DNA of 64,000 nucleotides. Source: Micrasema longulum. Taxonomy: Eukaryota; Arthropoda; Insecta; Trichoptera; Brachycentridae. The translations under genes and the position numbers were made by a program. The notes under the pieces are model-generated. The model saw nothing but the letters and a program-made list of their open reading frames with translations. It was not told where the DNA came from and did not search any database. The DNA is taken from NCBI GenBank assembly GCA_022494885.1, contig JAGVSM010004562.1, positions 397,590-461,589 of the forward strand, in the 5' to 3' direction. Each line of letters opens with the position of its first letter. Position 1 is the stretch's first letter. This document shows, in pieces, positions 21,243 to 33,800 of this stretch.

Positions 21243-23459
21243 AATGGTAATATTTTTAGAAACATAAAAACATACTATACAAAATAATATGTTACATTCC
21301 CAAGAGGGCAAATTTTATTATTTCTATAATTTATTAAATTAAATTCATTTTCACATTTAAAATTCATTTGGGAACAGGCATATTGTAACAATTTTTATTA
21401 TGATAGCATATATGTATTAAAAAAACACAATCAAATAATAGTAATGGTATACCTGGCTGTATAAAAAACATTGCTACCAAAAAATGCAGATCACTTATTT
21501 AAAAAAATATTTTTTATCTTAGTATTCACTATAACTAATTTGTCAAGATAAATATTTTTTGCTGTTCGAGCGATGGCTGAAAATATTTAAACCACCACAA
21601 GGACACAACATAAGATAATTTATTTTATTTTATCTTTCTTCTGCAAAAAATCTTTTTTTTCTTTCTCTCCGCGAAAGTTGATTTTTTTTATTCTTTTTGT
21701 TTTGTACTTTGGTTGAAATTTCCAAGGAAATTTCCAAGGAATACATATTTTGTTAATTATCTAAACATTTTTATACTTAAAAAAAACATGTTATTGTTTT
21801 ATTTGGTAAAATTGCTTGGTTTATATGCTAGAATAGCTTTGCATCATTTCGCTCTTTTAATCAATTCAAATTAATTAATATTATTATTAAATGTTTCTGG
21901 TGATTGAAATATATTTAAAAATTGATAGAAAACGTTTGGGAATGCGGAAGTCAATAATATTGTTTAGTTATCATGTTTGTTTTGTTTTCTGCTCTCAAAC
22001 AATTTAACATTTAAACGATTTTTTAAGAGTTTTTGAAAAAAAAAAATTTTTAAAGTGTTAACGTTTTTTCCCCTATAATTGCTAAGCTGTAAAATTCATT
22101 TTGAAACAACTTTAAATATATATAATGATGTGAAAGTTACGCGTCACGTTATTTTCTTAGTGCATGTTTTTTAAAAATTATTAATTCGTGATACTTATTA
22201 TCTATTATTTGTTCACATCAATACTAGATTAATATATCGTCATTTAGTTTTGCTACCAAATACATTGCTTAATTTATTGATTGAAAAGCCAGCTTCCGCA
22301 AAGTAATACTTAAGAAGTGTTTTGTCGTTTTTGTTATTTCAAACGTTTTATTTTCATACGAAGAATTAAAATAAAAACCAAATAATACATGCATGAAAAA
22401 AAGATTTTAAAAAGTCACAAAATTAGATTTTGTACTTTCATAATTCAAAAAAATTGTAGGTTTTTTAAATTAAGTTTACTAAGGCCTGAGCTCTATTATG
22501 AACCTTCTCTAAGTAAATACTTGAATTGTTTGCGTTTTGAGTCGATCAAACACATAGTAAAGTAAACAAAGAGTTAAATGGTGTCGTTAAAACAATAAAA
22601 AAGCAATAAAATTGATCTTGAATAACCCCTGAGCACATGGTTCGAGCTTTAACAAAATCTGCCAGTTTGTGATGAATTTTCCTCTTTCCTTCGCAATAAA
22701 AAGCTTTTGGTAAAAAGCAATGAATCTACCCGAGGTATGGTCGGACAGGGCATAGCTAGAGAGGGGAGGTTCCCTTGAATACATTCAGTTTTCATTGGCA
22801 AATAGAGAAAGAATTTCGTTTCCTTTTTTGTTTCATTTCCCTCGTGAATTTATATTTTTTTAAAACTTGTATTCCTATTTGGACAGGAGGGGGTTGGGCC
22901 GAAATAGGGCGCGGAATTCAAAACAAAAATGACGTTATTCATATTTTCGGCAGTTTCTTGTGGCTACTTTGAAAGAAATATGTTGATGTGAAAATTCCTT
23001 TTTTGCTACAAAAAATCAATAGCATGTAGCTCAGTGTAAAAAATGAACAAATGTTAAGAAAATAATTTGGGTTGCCATTTTTATTGAGATAGGTATAAAA
23101 AAAGAATGTTTGTAATAGAAGCGTCAATATTTTTTTTTTACATATTTGCCATTATTATTCAGAATACTCATTATTTAGAAATGTGTTGCCTCTTTCATAA
23201 ATAGAAATTACACAGCTTGTAAGAATTTTATAAAATTTGAAAAATAAATTAATGACTAATAAGAAGTTTATTAAATTTAAACAAGAAATTAAATGATAAA
23301 TGAGAATATCATAATAATTCATGTTTTAAACAGACAAAAACATGTTTCAAGCTTCTTTTATGACTAATGTTCTAATGTATTTATTTCTTATTTAGTAAAT
23401 TATTTATATTACAATATCGAACAATAGATCTACGTATTTTATTTATCCCGCAAAACTTT
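21243..23459. other. AT-rich intergenic DNA, nothing recognised
   Basis: Long A/T-rich block. It includes a 12-bp direct duplication at about 21719-21741 (two TTCCAAGGAA units). Frames at 22587-23127 on both strands show no resemblance to known proteins. Confidence 0.45.
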
Positions 23460-24080
23460 TGTTATTATATTTCTTTCAAAGAAAGAAAAAATGAATGGGA
23501 AGACATTATCCTTGAATCTCAAAGCTTCTTAACGCTCAATAGATGTAACACTTTAGGGTTTCGGCCAATCAAGATATTGTTTGTTAATATCGCGGCGTAT
23601 CTCAAAAGCGGCGCATCGTTTACACTCGCCAGAATTTAGGCTTATTTGGAGAATCTGTTATTCGTTTTCCGCGCCATGTACCTTGGGCAGAGACGGGTGC
23701 GCTGGGAATGGGGCTCATGTGTGAGAAAGGGGTATTTTTTCGAAGCATCGGGTTCAGGAACAAGACGTCTCTTAGCATCCATTATTCCGGACACATTGAC
23801 TGCGTAAACATTTCTCGGGACGTTTGGATATAAAGTGGAGCTTTCTCGGCGCAAATCTGCCACAGCCCAGAACAAAAGCCTCTGGGACGAATGATGTAAA
23901 AGATAAATAGCCGCAGATACCTTTTTTCTCTTAGAGTTTGCAGATTCTCCGGGCTTCAGTTACTGCCGAACGCTTTTCAAATACTCTTAAGGGATTTCAT
24001 ATCCGAAATTTTTACTCCATTTCACAGATTTCATCAAATTCCCGTATGAAATTTCAAACTTTGACGGTGTAATATAATAT
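23460..24080. other. GC-richer single-copy island, candidate cis-regulatory DNA
   Basis: One of the longest mixed-composition stretches, unique in the window. The 77-codon minus frame at 23642-23875 probably reflects composition. No protein resemblance and no repeat landmarks. Confidence 0.3.
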
Positions 24081-25413
24081 TCAAAGCATCCCGAATTACG
24101 TAAAATGCCTGATCATTATTCTTCTTTTAAATTCAAAGGTATTAAACCTTTTTTAAATCATTTCATTACTTTGAGAAGATTTTCTTACAGTCAACTATTA
24201 CGTCCACTGAAATATGAAACGAAGTAATTTTGAAACAAAGAAGCCGATTTACTATAAATCGTCTTTACTATCTTAAAATAAAATTCAGCTGTGACAACTG
24301 CTTCTTTTACGGTAGAGATAAACCTAGATTAACCATTAGTTTGTTAGTTTATTAAAGGTGTAAAAAATGTATTATCATGAATACACAAATAGGTAAGAGT
24401 ATTTAAATTCAGAATATTATATTACAAAAAAGTTATAAAAGCCTAGACGAGTGTTTTCGACTCGATTTCTACTCTCAGGTAAAAAATATGAAATATAGAA
24501 ATATAGAGAATATGAAAATCATGCTTAGAATTTTTTTTCATAGATATACGGCCTAGGCCAATTACAACAGATATATGAAAATACATATTTACAAGAAACT
24601 GAACAAAAAGAACATCAACTATGTAGCATAAAAACTATCTAAGAACTAACAAGGGAAATAAAATAATGGTACTCAATAAAGATCCGCTGGTTTTCATGGT
24701 CAAGGTTATCAATAAATATATTTTTTTGGGTGATCCCATGTAAGAGCGAATGAGTCCAACTTACACAGGATGACCTAAAAAAGAAACATATTAATCTACA
24801 AGATATTTGAAAATACGTTCTACAAAAGACTTTGAGCTAACCCAAGCCAATCCATATTCATTCTACACTACGTTTATGGCGAGGAGATTTACAAAAAGCC
24901 GGAATATGTATTCTCAAGAATTCCAAGTTGTGTGACGAATTGACTAATCTAAACATTCTGGGTATTGGGGAAAAAAAACAAAAATTGTTGTTAAAAGATT
25001 TGATAAATAACAGATTTTGACTTCTGGTGACACGGTTGGGAACATAAAAATATTAAATATTGATCGCAATAGAGATATACTTAGACTAAATAATAAATGT
25101 GAAAACAAATTAATTTCACGTGTTTTTGAGTCACCTGTGGCCGATTACATTACAGCCTCACAAATCATTACTAAGAAACTAATAAGCTTCACAAGATGAG
25201 AAATGAATGAATTAGTCCGCCTCCTAGTGTTATGGTAAGTGCATTTGCCATCTTAAACTCTTAAAGGCTGGCATAATATACTAGTTCAAGAGGGAATCTC
25301 AAAATAAAATATTCCTCTATCCTTGGAGTGCCACCTTAAAAACAGGATTGATCGTATTGCCTGTATGTATCAAATAATCAAATCACTACACATTGTGGTA
25401 CTAATTCAGTACA
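24081..25413. other. Intergenic DNA with a family G fragment
   Basis: AT-rich. A partial family G copy lies at 24436-24485. The rest, including a 60-codon plus frame at 25017-25199, is unrecognised. Confidence 0.45.
24436..24485 (+). repeat. Repeat family G, copy 3 (fragment)
   Basis: TTTTCGACTCGATTTCTACT followed by CTCAGGTAAAAAAT matches the end of copies 1 and 2. Confidence 0.45.
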
Positions 25414-25572
25414 ATATCGTCTGACTAACTTGCAAAACTCCAATTTCCAAAAAAATTTTTTTTACAGGAGAGTGATAAAACAGTTTTTTTTTTGAAATTA
25501 TACTGTTTTTTCACCCTCGTGTAAATTTTTTATTTTTGGAAATTGGAGTTTTGCAAGTAAGTCAGACGATAT
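25414..25572. mobile_element. Foldback (MITE-like) element
   Basis: Two arms of about 70 bp are reverse complements with few mismatches. The left arm begins ATATCGTCTGACTAACTTGC at 25414 and the right arm ends at 25572 with the complement. Both share CAAAACTCCAATTTCC and, towards the centre, AAAACAGT/ACTGTTTT. A short A/T loop lies at about 25484-25501. The transcript would form one long hairpin. No coding capacity; no match elsewhere in the window. Confidence 0.75.
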
Positions 25573-26079
25573 GCACTCTGGGTGCGGGCTATGTTGAATT
25601 TAAAATCGAATAATTTTACTGGTATTCATAATAACACATTATGTATTTCTTCATATTTAATGAAAATGTCTTCATGAATCTTTTGTTAAACAACAATAAA
25701 AAAATAAAATAAATATAAAAACGATTTTCATTATAACATAATAATACCACTTCCCGCAAACCAGTTTTTTCAGCGAATATAATTATATTGAGTAAATATG
25801 ACAATAGACCGCAGAGACGCGAGGCTATTTCAAGAATATTCGTATTAAAAATTTCAATCTTATCATCCTTAATAAAGCACTTTGAAAAGGAGAATATAAC
25901 GGGAAAACCAAAGGTTTCTCGAGTAACAATTTGAAATTTAATTTTAAGCTTATTTTAAAACAGAACAACAGGATACTTTTTTTTATAGGAAGTATCTTCA
26001 TTGGACCTTTGACAATATTGTATGACGACCAACTCAAGATAATTTTTCATGTAAAGAGACTTATTAAATTATTTATATT
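25573..26079. other. AT-rich intergenic DNA, nothing recognised
   Basis: Two small minus frames (25616-25804, 25825-26037) without resemblance to known proteins. Confidence 0.45.
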
Positions 26080-26330
26080 TACGAAGTCTGCGATGGTTTG
26101 AATATGTAAAGTGAAGAATTGGCAAAAGAACGGCTACAAAGGTTCAGGATGTGTTGAAGACCGAGAAAGTAAGGGCATTTTGAAATCCAACAAGTTCTTG
26201 GATGGACATGTAATAATACGTAGAAAATGGAAGTATATATGCAAAGGCATTGTGATATGGCGTTCTATAATCTCTGTTTAGACCTAAGGAGAAACGACGT
26301 GATAGTTTGTTGTTGTTGTTAAAGTTAAAA
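26080..26330 (+). pseudogene. 3' end of an endonuclease-reverse transcriptase LINE, copy 1, decayed
   Basis: Translates with stops and frameshifts to LRWFEYVK, then a region around DRPRK, and a terminal GVL/WRSI-like end. The DNA landmarks GTGATATGGCGTTCTAT and GGAGAAACGACGTGATAG match the better copy at 45838-46185. A GTT trinucleotide tail follows. A dead 5'-truncated copy. Confidence 0.65.
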
Positions 26331-27079
26331 AATTTACTCTGTGGGCAAATATTTCAGGTAATGTTGGTAAAAATTAGTATAAAATATTTTTATCAATACT
26401 TGTGTCTAACATCAGTACTTGTAATATTGATGTACGTTTATTTATGCATTTTTAAGTAAGTTCATAACAACTTTTAATAAAATTACAATTTTACATCAAA
26501 ATTTCTCAATAACATTTTTTCTCAAAAAAAAATTATTCATGTAATTAATTGTATTGTTTTTGTTTCATTTTAACCACGAAAAAAACTACTGACGATATTT
26601 AAATACCACGGTTTTCATTTTAATTTAGATTAATAAAACATGTCCCGCGGTTTCGTGTTTACGTATCACAATCATTAAATAGAAAACCCAGTAAATGCTA
26701 TAAGTTCCATGTTCTTTTTTCAAAAAGGAAATATGTATCTGACGCACCATTTTGAGTGGATAAGATTCCGGGTTATTTTTCTTTTGTGTTCTAGTTTAAA
26801 ATGGATCTAGATTTGCCTTTCCAGTGTGTTGTGGTGCATAAAAAGCGAACTTAAATAACTTAATTATTAAATTTACACACAATTTATTGCTTTATAATCA
26901 AATTTATTAAATTAAGTATTTTTATCTTTCGTTTGTGTAATTTTTGTTCTCGATATACTATTTTTTTTAAATGTTTTCTTGCCAGTATTCATTACAAATA
27001 ATGTTTCTACGTCAAAATCATATGTTATTTGATATGCATACAGTATTATTTTATTTTGTTCTCTATCATGTTACATTGT
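26331..27079. other. AT-rich intergenic DNA, nothing recognised
   Basis: No frame or repeat supported. Confidence 0.45.
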
Positions 27080-27330
27080 TAACTTTGATGTCTGAGAACC
27101 CGATTTATTCTATATCTGTCTGTCGCGTTGGTGTAAGAGAAAATGCATTGGTATACTGGTATGTTAGGAAGAGCTGGCGCGAACAATACATTTACACATT
27201 TCTTGTGTACTATCTGTGAATAAGCGTATGGTATGACATCGCACATCGTATGCCATCGAAAATAATCTATGCCTCTCTCGCACTCAGACGCACCCATAAG
27301 CATGACAGAAACAAATATGCTTTGTTTGTT
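27080..27330. other. Mixed-composition segment, unidentified
   Basis: GC-richer, with opposed 82- and 96-codon frames overlapping each other (26971-27219 plus, 27079-27369 minus). Neither resembles a known protein. Possibly an old repeat. Confidence 0.25.
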
Positions 27331-28224
27331 GCTATTGACATGGTAATAAAATATGTACAGAATGCTCATGCGTTCGTCTAAATTTTGTTGCGACTCTTAA
27401 TAGTAAAAATATAAGAATACATATCCAATATATGGATATTAATCTATGAATTAAAAACATTGGTTTTTAAATATACTTTCTTATTTAATCTAGTCACGCG
27501 TGCATAGGTCAATTATTTAGAGCTGGCGAGTTCCCAAAACGTACACAAACCCATTTTGAATTAACAGAATGCTGATTTAAAAATATTACTATTAAATTTT
27601 AGTCGAATGAGTTATGTTTAAAAAAAAATTCACTAGTGAATCTCAAGAAAAATTTTATTAAGAGGGTTGTGTATATTAAAAAAAAACTAATGTTAAGAAA
27701 ATGTGACATTTATGTTTAAATTTGAACAAGTACATATTTTATCAAATATTTTGTGTTCATTATAATAAAAATAATATATATAGTAAATAAATGCACGGTG
27801 CAAGTTATATTATAGAGAAAAATATATAGACACCTATTGATAAAAAATGAATCCCATTATTTATTTAGGTATACATGAAATAATCTACTATAAAAATAAA
27901 ACTTTTGGTATGTATTTTAATTACATTGTATTCATTTATATTATAATATGATAATTACAAAATATCAAATAAAAAATTATTTCGTGTAAAAAAAAGTATT
28001 CATTTATTACATTTTCTTAATCAATTTCTATTTTTCATAGACAAAACGCTCTAATCCTATACCGATTATTTTTTTAAATATCACATTTGGGTCAGATTAA
28101 ATATAAACTTTTTTAAATCAGTATCCTGTAGATTTTAAATGCGTTATGGTGAATTTTGTGAACGCGCAAGCTCTTTTTAATCGATCGGTACATAAGTTAA
28201 AATAGCGAATCCAGATAGATTATT
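27331..28224. other. AT-rich intergenic DNA, nothing recognised
   Basis: Strongly AT-rich with no frame of interest. Confidence 0.5.
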
Positions 28225-28500
28225 TACATATCATCATCATCATTATTTTTCAGCACCTAATGGTGCATAGCGCATGGCATTAGTACACCAATTAGGCTTA
28301 TCTTGATGTATTTTTTGCTACATGAAGGTAAGGTGATCAGTCTAACGTTTCAGGTAGCAGTCCAGGGCCTATGAAATATTCTAGTGTAAAAACACCCTTT
28401 TACATAAATATTTCATATCAACCATGTCGGGAATTGAATTCGAGACCTCTGTTATCGTAGAAAAGCGCACTTACCATTACACCATGAGGTCGACCATTTA
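28225..28500 (-). repeat. tRNA-derived SINE-like family C, copy 5
   Basis: Minus orientation, with tail ATCATCATCATTATT at the left and 3' body CACCTAATGGTGCATAGCGC, then AGGTGATCAGTCTAACG. The tRNA-like head on the right includes the minus-strand CCTCATGGTGTAATGG A-box region. Nearly full length. Confidence 0.75.
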
Positions 28501-29544
28501 TTTAAACATATTTAAAAAGACTTCAACAGAAGCCTTAACCAAAGTAAACCTCTACTTTTTACATTTACGTGATTCCGCCGCATTGGCACTGAAATATTAA
28601 CAATGTTTATGCTGACAAAAACTTTAATAACTTTAAAAATAAAGTACAATGGTAAACGACAGAATGTGATGAAATAATAACAATTAAAATTGTTTTTTTA
28701 AATATTTATTCAAAATACGTTTTAAAAAACGATTTTAATTGCCTTTTTTAATCGCTTTTCAAGCCATTATCTTTATATATGTATAATTCTTCTGTTCGTG
28801 TGGTGGCACTAAACTCCTCCTAAACGGCTTAACCAATTGACGTGTGGTATTAAGCGAAATGTAGATCTTTGCGCTGCACGTGTTTGTAGATATCAATAAT
28901 TTTCAATCGAATCTGTCAAAAAAACGTTTGAAACATGAATTAATTTTTCATCGACCTACCAGGGTTGCGTTCGACGAAAATGCAAAAACTTGGAAGGATG
29001 TTGTTTTTTTGTGTTTAAAAAGTTTGTTTTTGAATATTTGCAAACAACTTTCGATTTATATGGATCCCAATCAGATTTTTTTCCTTACATTCCTTATAAT
29101 ATCTTTCCATTTATTTGTTTAGGCTGGATTTTTGCTAACACTCAAATAATATTAACTCACATTTAACAATTTTTTGAAAATTGTATTCATGAATAAAGTG
29201 CGCTCCTGTTGTGAGAAGAGCCGAGTTTTACATTTGCGAAAAAAAATCTTTATTTGAAAATTAATTATTTGTTTTGGAACTCAACCATAAACAAGTACCT
29301 CCTTAAATTCAATATTTGAATAAAAATATCTTTTTAGTTTTGGGATTCAATCATAAACAAGTACCTAGGTACATATTTATCAATGAAGAGTCTTTTTCCA
29401 AGCTAATAGCAGGCAAGCCAACGTCCGGGCAGGACAACGTCTGACGGGTCCGCTAGTAATCTAAAACATTCGAACTATTTTTGCATTTCATTTTTTTGAT
29501 ATTATGTTACTCGTATAAAAACGTATTCATCATTTTCCCTATCG
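28501..29544. other. Intergenic DNA, nothing recognised
   Basis: An 80-codon plus frame at 28880-29122 shows no resemblance to known proteins. A segment near 29279-29385 contains an imperfect tandem duplication around AACTCAACCATAAACAAGTACC. Confidence 0.45.
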
Positions 29545-29800
29545 AAATATTATTTTTCATATGGCACTGCATTAGTAGACCATATCGATAATTTTTATCT
29601 TGGAAAAAGCAATTTGATCAGTCTTACGCTTCAGGAATCAGTCCAAGGAATGACATTTTAATGTTAATGAGAAATGTCACGATCAAAATAAATACACATT
29701 TTTTGCATCTTTGGGAATTGAGCCCGGCATTTTGTGAATGGCTGCCCAACACGCAACCACGGGAAAAGGTGAGAGTGCTGGCTGATAATAGGGCCTACTA
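29545..29800 (-). repeat. SINE-like family C, copy 6 (decayed)
   Basis: Minus orientation. It keeps ATGGCACTGCATTAGTAGACC, GATCAGTCTTACGCTTCAGG and a B-box relic (GGGAATTGAGCCC). The head beyond that is rearranged. Confidence 0.6.
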
Positions 29801-30464
29801 AAGGCATCTGGTGATGTCATGCTCCGCTTTGGAGCGAATATGGTGAAAGATAACCAAAAATTATGTGACTATGGAAAATAGTGTTTTAAAAAATATTTTT
29901 TTATTGTCAATCTGGCATTTATAGCATATCAGATCCCGCAAATAAATATCGATTATTTTTTTTTTTCTGCATTTTTTTATTAGACGAACAGTTGTCATTT
30001 CGAATTAATCCCAAGGAATTGAAATAAACTAGGTGAATTATATAACAGTGCACACGTAATCCATTTAGTTGAGCTTTCGAAAGTACGGTACATACGAAAT
30101 CCAATTAATATTTCAAATCCCATGAAATTCCGAATAAAGCTTTGGAGAATTTGAGGAAGCCTGATGTCGTGATATAAAGTTCCATCACAAATTTTAAAAT
30201 GTTACTAAAGGAATGAAAATCACGTAGAAAGGACACGACTCAATTATTCAATTAATTTTTAGAATAATTTTTTGTTTGAACGAATGTGTTAGCCTATTTG
30301 ACAGGCTTTGCTTTATTCATTGTCCCGTGAAATGAGCTTTGTTACCCTATATGGAAAATTAAATAACAGCATTAAATACATTATTAAACCGTATAAAAAC
30401 AATACTTTAGTTGTGGAGTAATTTGACAGGAGTTTACTTAACGTTGAAATGGTTTGTAATGTTT
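29801..30464. other. AT-rich intergenic DNA, nothing recognised
   Basis: No frame or repeat supported. Confidence 0.45.
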
Positions 30465-30735
30465 GATGATGACATTTTTTGGATTGCAAAAAGTAAAGGA
30501 GAACTCACAAAAGTTTTGGTGTTCATGGAGAATGTAATCGTACTAAATAATAAATATGACATGTGAATAAACATAAGCAAAACTAAAATGCTGACTTTTA
30601 CCCGTAACTATCGGCAAATAAATGCAGTAATGTTAAGAATAACACTAAAAAACGCAAAAGAGATAAACGTCTTGCGTTCAATAAAAAAAATTGAAGATTT
30701 TCGAGTCACACCATAAACGAGTAGATCTAAAGCTC
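30465..30735 (+). pseudogene. Non-LTR reverse transcriptase fragment (palm), decayed
   Basis: Conceptual translation reads DDDIFWIAKSKGELTKVL, VIVLNNKYDM, stop, INISKTKMLTFTRNYRQI. This follows the RT pattern in which the YADD catalytic box is succeeded by ...SEEEL..L...., ..YGL.IN..KTK. The first residues of the catalytic box are altered and there is an internal stop. It ends where the oppositely oriented LINE at 30735 begins. Confidence 0.6.
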
Positions 30736-31570
30736 CGCAAGCAACTTGTCAAGACATATGAATGGAGCATATTGAGCCTTATTCTTATTCTTTGTGGTGA
30801 GGATCAGTGCTCTGCAAGATCCTGACGTCACTGTGACCTGTGAAAATCTATTGTGACGGGTCCCTGTGAATAGTTCTCGTGCTTTACGTCCAGGTCTATA
30901 AAAAACCTGGGTAATGTGTGGAAGGCAAGAGAAAAATCTTCATCTTGAAGCCCAGATCCGTAAAATATCAGGTTATTAGGTAGGGGACAAGCTCTTTAAC
31001 ATACACTCATTTAACCAGGTGTCCTCGGAGGATGATGCTCCTTTTATAATGTAAAGCATCACAATCACATAGAATGTGCAAAGGTGTTTCCTCATCTGCA
31101 CTGTAGAACCTACATCTAGAAGTTTCAGAAAGATTCATTCTAGCGAGGAGTTTGTTCAATCTGCAGTGCCCTGTAAGGGCTCTAGTGATAACCTTCATTT
31201 GATTTTATCTGAACTTTATTAGGTCAAAAGCAAAACTTTGCAAGTACCCTTTTATCAGTTTCTTTGCATGGTGCTGACCAGTACTTTTTGCTAGAGTGTT
31301 ATATTCTACTTCCTAGCTCATGCCCTAAATGTATTACGAGGAGCACATTTAGGCAATCCACAGTAAAGTTCAGGGCCTATTGGGGCTGTCTCAGCTCCCA
31401 GCCTTGTCAGTTCATCAGTTGCCACGTTACCGTCGATGTTTGAGTATCCCTGGACACTCCCAAATTAATGTCATACTGTTACGCTCATCGACAAAACTAA
31501 TCGCCCGTAGGCACTTCAAGGTTAATTTAGAATTAATCTCGACAGAGCTCAGTTCTCAGTAGAATCGAAA
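30735..31570 (-). pseudogene. Non-LTR retrotransposon 3' end: RNase H remnant plus 3' UTR
   Basis: On the minus strand, about 31470-31315 reads GYSNIDGNVATDELTRLGAE, the end of an RNase H domain (usual form PGHS.I.GN..AD.LA..G). It is followed after frame breaks by a 63-codon frame at 31198-31007 with TGHCRLNKLLARMNL and CRFYSADEETPLHILCDC, the Cys/His-containing region that follows RNase H in such LINEs. The 3' UTR (30960-30735) shares about 95 bp with 63800-63900. RNase H-carrying clades include R1, I and LOA; I cannot pick one. Confidence 0.75.
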
Positions 31571-32079
31571 AAGGGAGGTACCTAATTAAAATCATCTCAG
31601 AGAGACGAGCTCAATGAATCGGCCTCATTTTTCGTCATGAGGGTCTCCTGCATGATATAATAGAGGGAATGGCTGAGGGGACAAATCACAGAAGGCACTC
31701 CCGATGAGAGTATTTTCAACAAGCGTGCGAAGACTTTAACTGCACCTCATATGCTGAGCTGAACAGGGCTGCAGAAAATAGAGCGCAGTGGAGGCCAAGA
31801 TGCAGGTCCTTACTGCAAACCTTGAGGAAGAAAAACAATTAATATACACTTTTTAGATATTTTAACGTCAGTCAACACCTTTTTAATGAATACTATTTAA
31901 TTAGTGTTAAGGTGAAGCTTCACACTTTTTTTTTAATTTTTCCGTCTAAGCAACTACGTCTTAGTATCATTCTAACATATTCAACAAGAGGTCAATTTCC
32001 ATTTCAAGATATAATATATTTATTTCATTAAATTTTACCGCTCAATCACATTTCTAAGTGTCGAAAATTCGTCAAACAG
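31571..32079. other. Intergenic DNA, possible upstream LINE remainder
   Basis: The first ~250 bp are GC-richer and may be more of the decayed LINE, but I could not read a conserved motif. The rest is AT-rich. Confidence 0.3.
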
Positions 32080-32400
32080 TTAAATTTTAGATCGCTAAAA
32101 CGTTTAGTCGAAGTAATATTATTGGCAGTTCAGTTAGCGTTAGTCGCCGAGTAATAAAGCGAAATAAATGATTTTCCTGGGCCCGATAAAGCAGAGTTAT
32201 GGTTATGGGGAAAATTGTTCCACAAACGGTAAATGTTTCCAAACAATAATGCCGAATGTGCAAACATTCCCTATTATTGTTATAATTTTATCGGGAAAGT
32301 TAATTAAACAGAGAATTTAGCTTAACAAATTGTTAAATTGTGTTTTTGGACTTTTCACGCTCCATTATTTAATTAAAATTTTTGTAATTATTAACCTGAA
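32080..32400. other. GC-richer single-copy island, candidate cis-regulatory DNA
   Basis: Unique in the window, no coding frame. Repeated short words (ATAAAGC, TTATTG, GTTAATTAA) are consistent with clustered homeodomain/GATA-type sites but could be chance. Confidence 0.3.
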
Positions 32401-33589
32401 AACTAAAACCAAGCCTCCAGTCAAATCGAATTATAAAATAAAATGGATTGTTATTTTATGAATTATTAAAATAAATAATTTTTAACAATTATTCATGTAA
32501 TTAATTAAATAGTTAGGTTGTTTTCCCACCATATAAATTGCATGGGTATTTTCCTTTGAAAATAATAACTTCAATGGTATAAGAAACATAATCTCAAAAT
32601 ACCTATTTCTTAAAAAAAATATTCGTAAATGAATGTATCTATATGAATTGCAGTAAGCCTGTTTGGATACGTAAGATCTAGGGTACGATATCCTACAGGT
32701 TTACACAAATATTTATTTTTCTCTAGAATAACATCTAAACTATATAATATCATGGCATTATTTTGCTTAAACTATCAATCAAAATATGCTACTGGATAAA
32801 AAAAAAAACAAATAAAAAAATGTAATTCTGGCAAAAAAGTTTCAATGAAAATATGAAAATTTAACTACTGCAATTCTAATGTTTTAATGAGACAATAATT
32901 TTTAGGTTATTAATGATTTATAGAAATTGCTTAAGAATATAATGTTCAAATATAAGGTAACCTCACAGTTTCCGAACAAATGTTCCGAACAAAAATTCGG
33001 AAAATAGATTTTTATTGTAAAAATCAATACGTATGTACTTTAATATCAAAATAATTAGAATATTTGTTTAAAATTAATACAGTTTCAATGCTTAAATACA
33101 TATTTATTTTTAAATCTAAAGTTTTGTTCCAAAAGAGGAAAAATTCTAATGTTCGAAACCCATGTAAAAACTCAAATATGTTTTATGCAACTACTATGAG
33201 GAACAGGAAATCAAAATGACATAAACAGACTACAAAAACAGCGAAATGAAATACTACAGTTAGTTAATGACCTCCTCTATATAACAGCAAATAAATAAGT
33301 TTTTAAACAAAGTAAGCAATTACATGTAACTGGACTCGTTAAACTAGAATTTTTAAAATTTATTCATAAATAAGCGACTTATGTAATTGTAGACAAAGAA
33401 TTTAAACTTGAAAACTGTAGTAAACATGGAAACAATACGAGAATATCATAAATATATCTTTACAACATTCTAAAATGAGACAAAGACAGTCGATACTAAT
33501 AAACCATGGACTAAAATTATACAATAAACTACCAGAAAAAAACTAAACAAAAGATAAATAGCAAGCAAAAGATAAATAAAAAGCATAAA
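32401..33589. other. AT-rich intergenic DNA, nothing recognised
   Basis: No frame or repeat supported. Confidence 0.45.
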
Positions 33590-33800
33590 TAAAGGTTCCA
33601 GCTCTTTAACTTCACAAACATCAACAGATGAAAGAATTGAAGAAATATATATGTTCAAATATAGGCAGAATGGTGAATGTTACACAGTGTATAAAGTGGC
33701 CACTTAAACCAGCCATTGACAGGTCATAACCCCTGTAGATGCCTAGACTTCTATATTACCTTCTCTTAAATGTTCTTTATCTCTGTTGTAATATGTTAAA
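33590..33800 (-). repeat. Repeat E, copy 2
   Basis: Reverse orientation to copy 1. Carries GTGGCCACTTAAACCAGCC, ATTGACAGGTCATAACCCC and the terminal CTCTGTTGTAATATGTTAA. The other terminus is missing. Confidence 0.7.

Noticed and set aside
23642..23875. 77-codon minus frame as an exon
   Set aside because: No domain resemblance and no clear splice sites at its ends; better explained by the island's composition.
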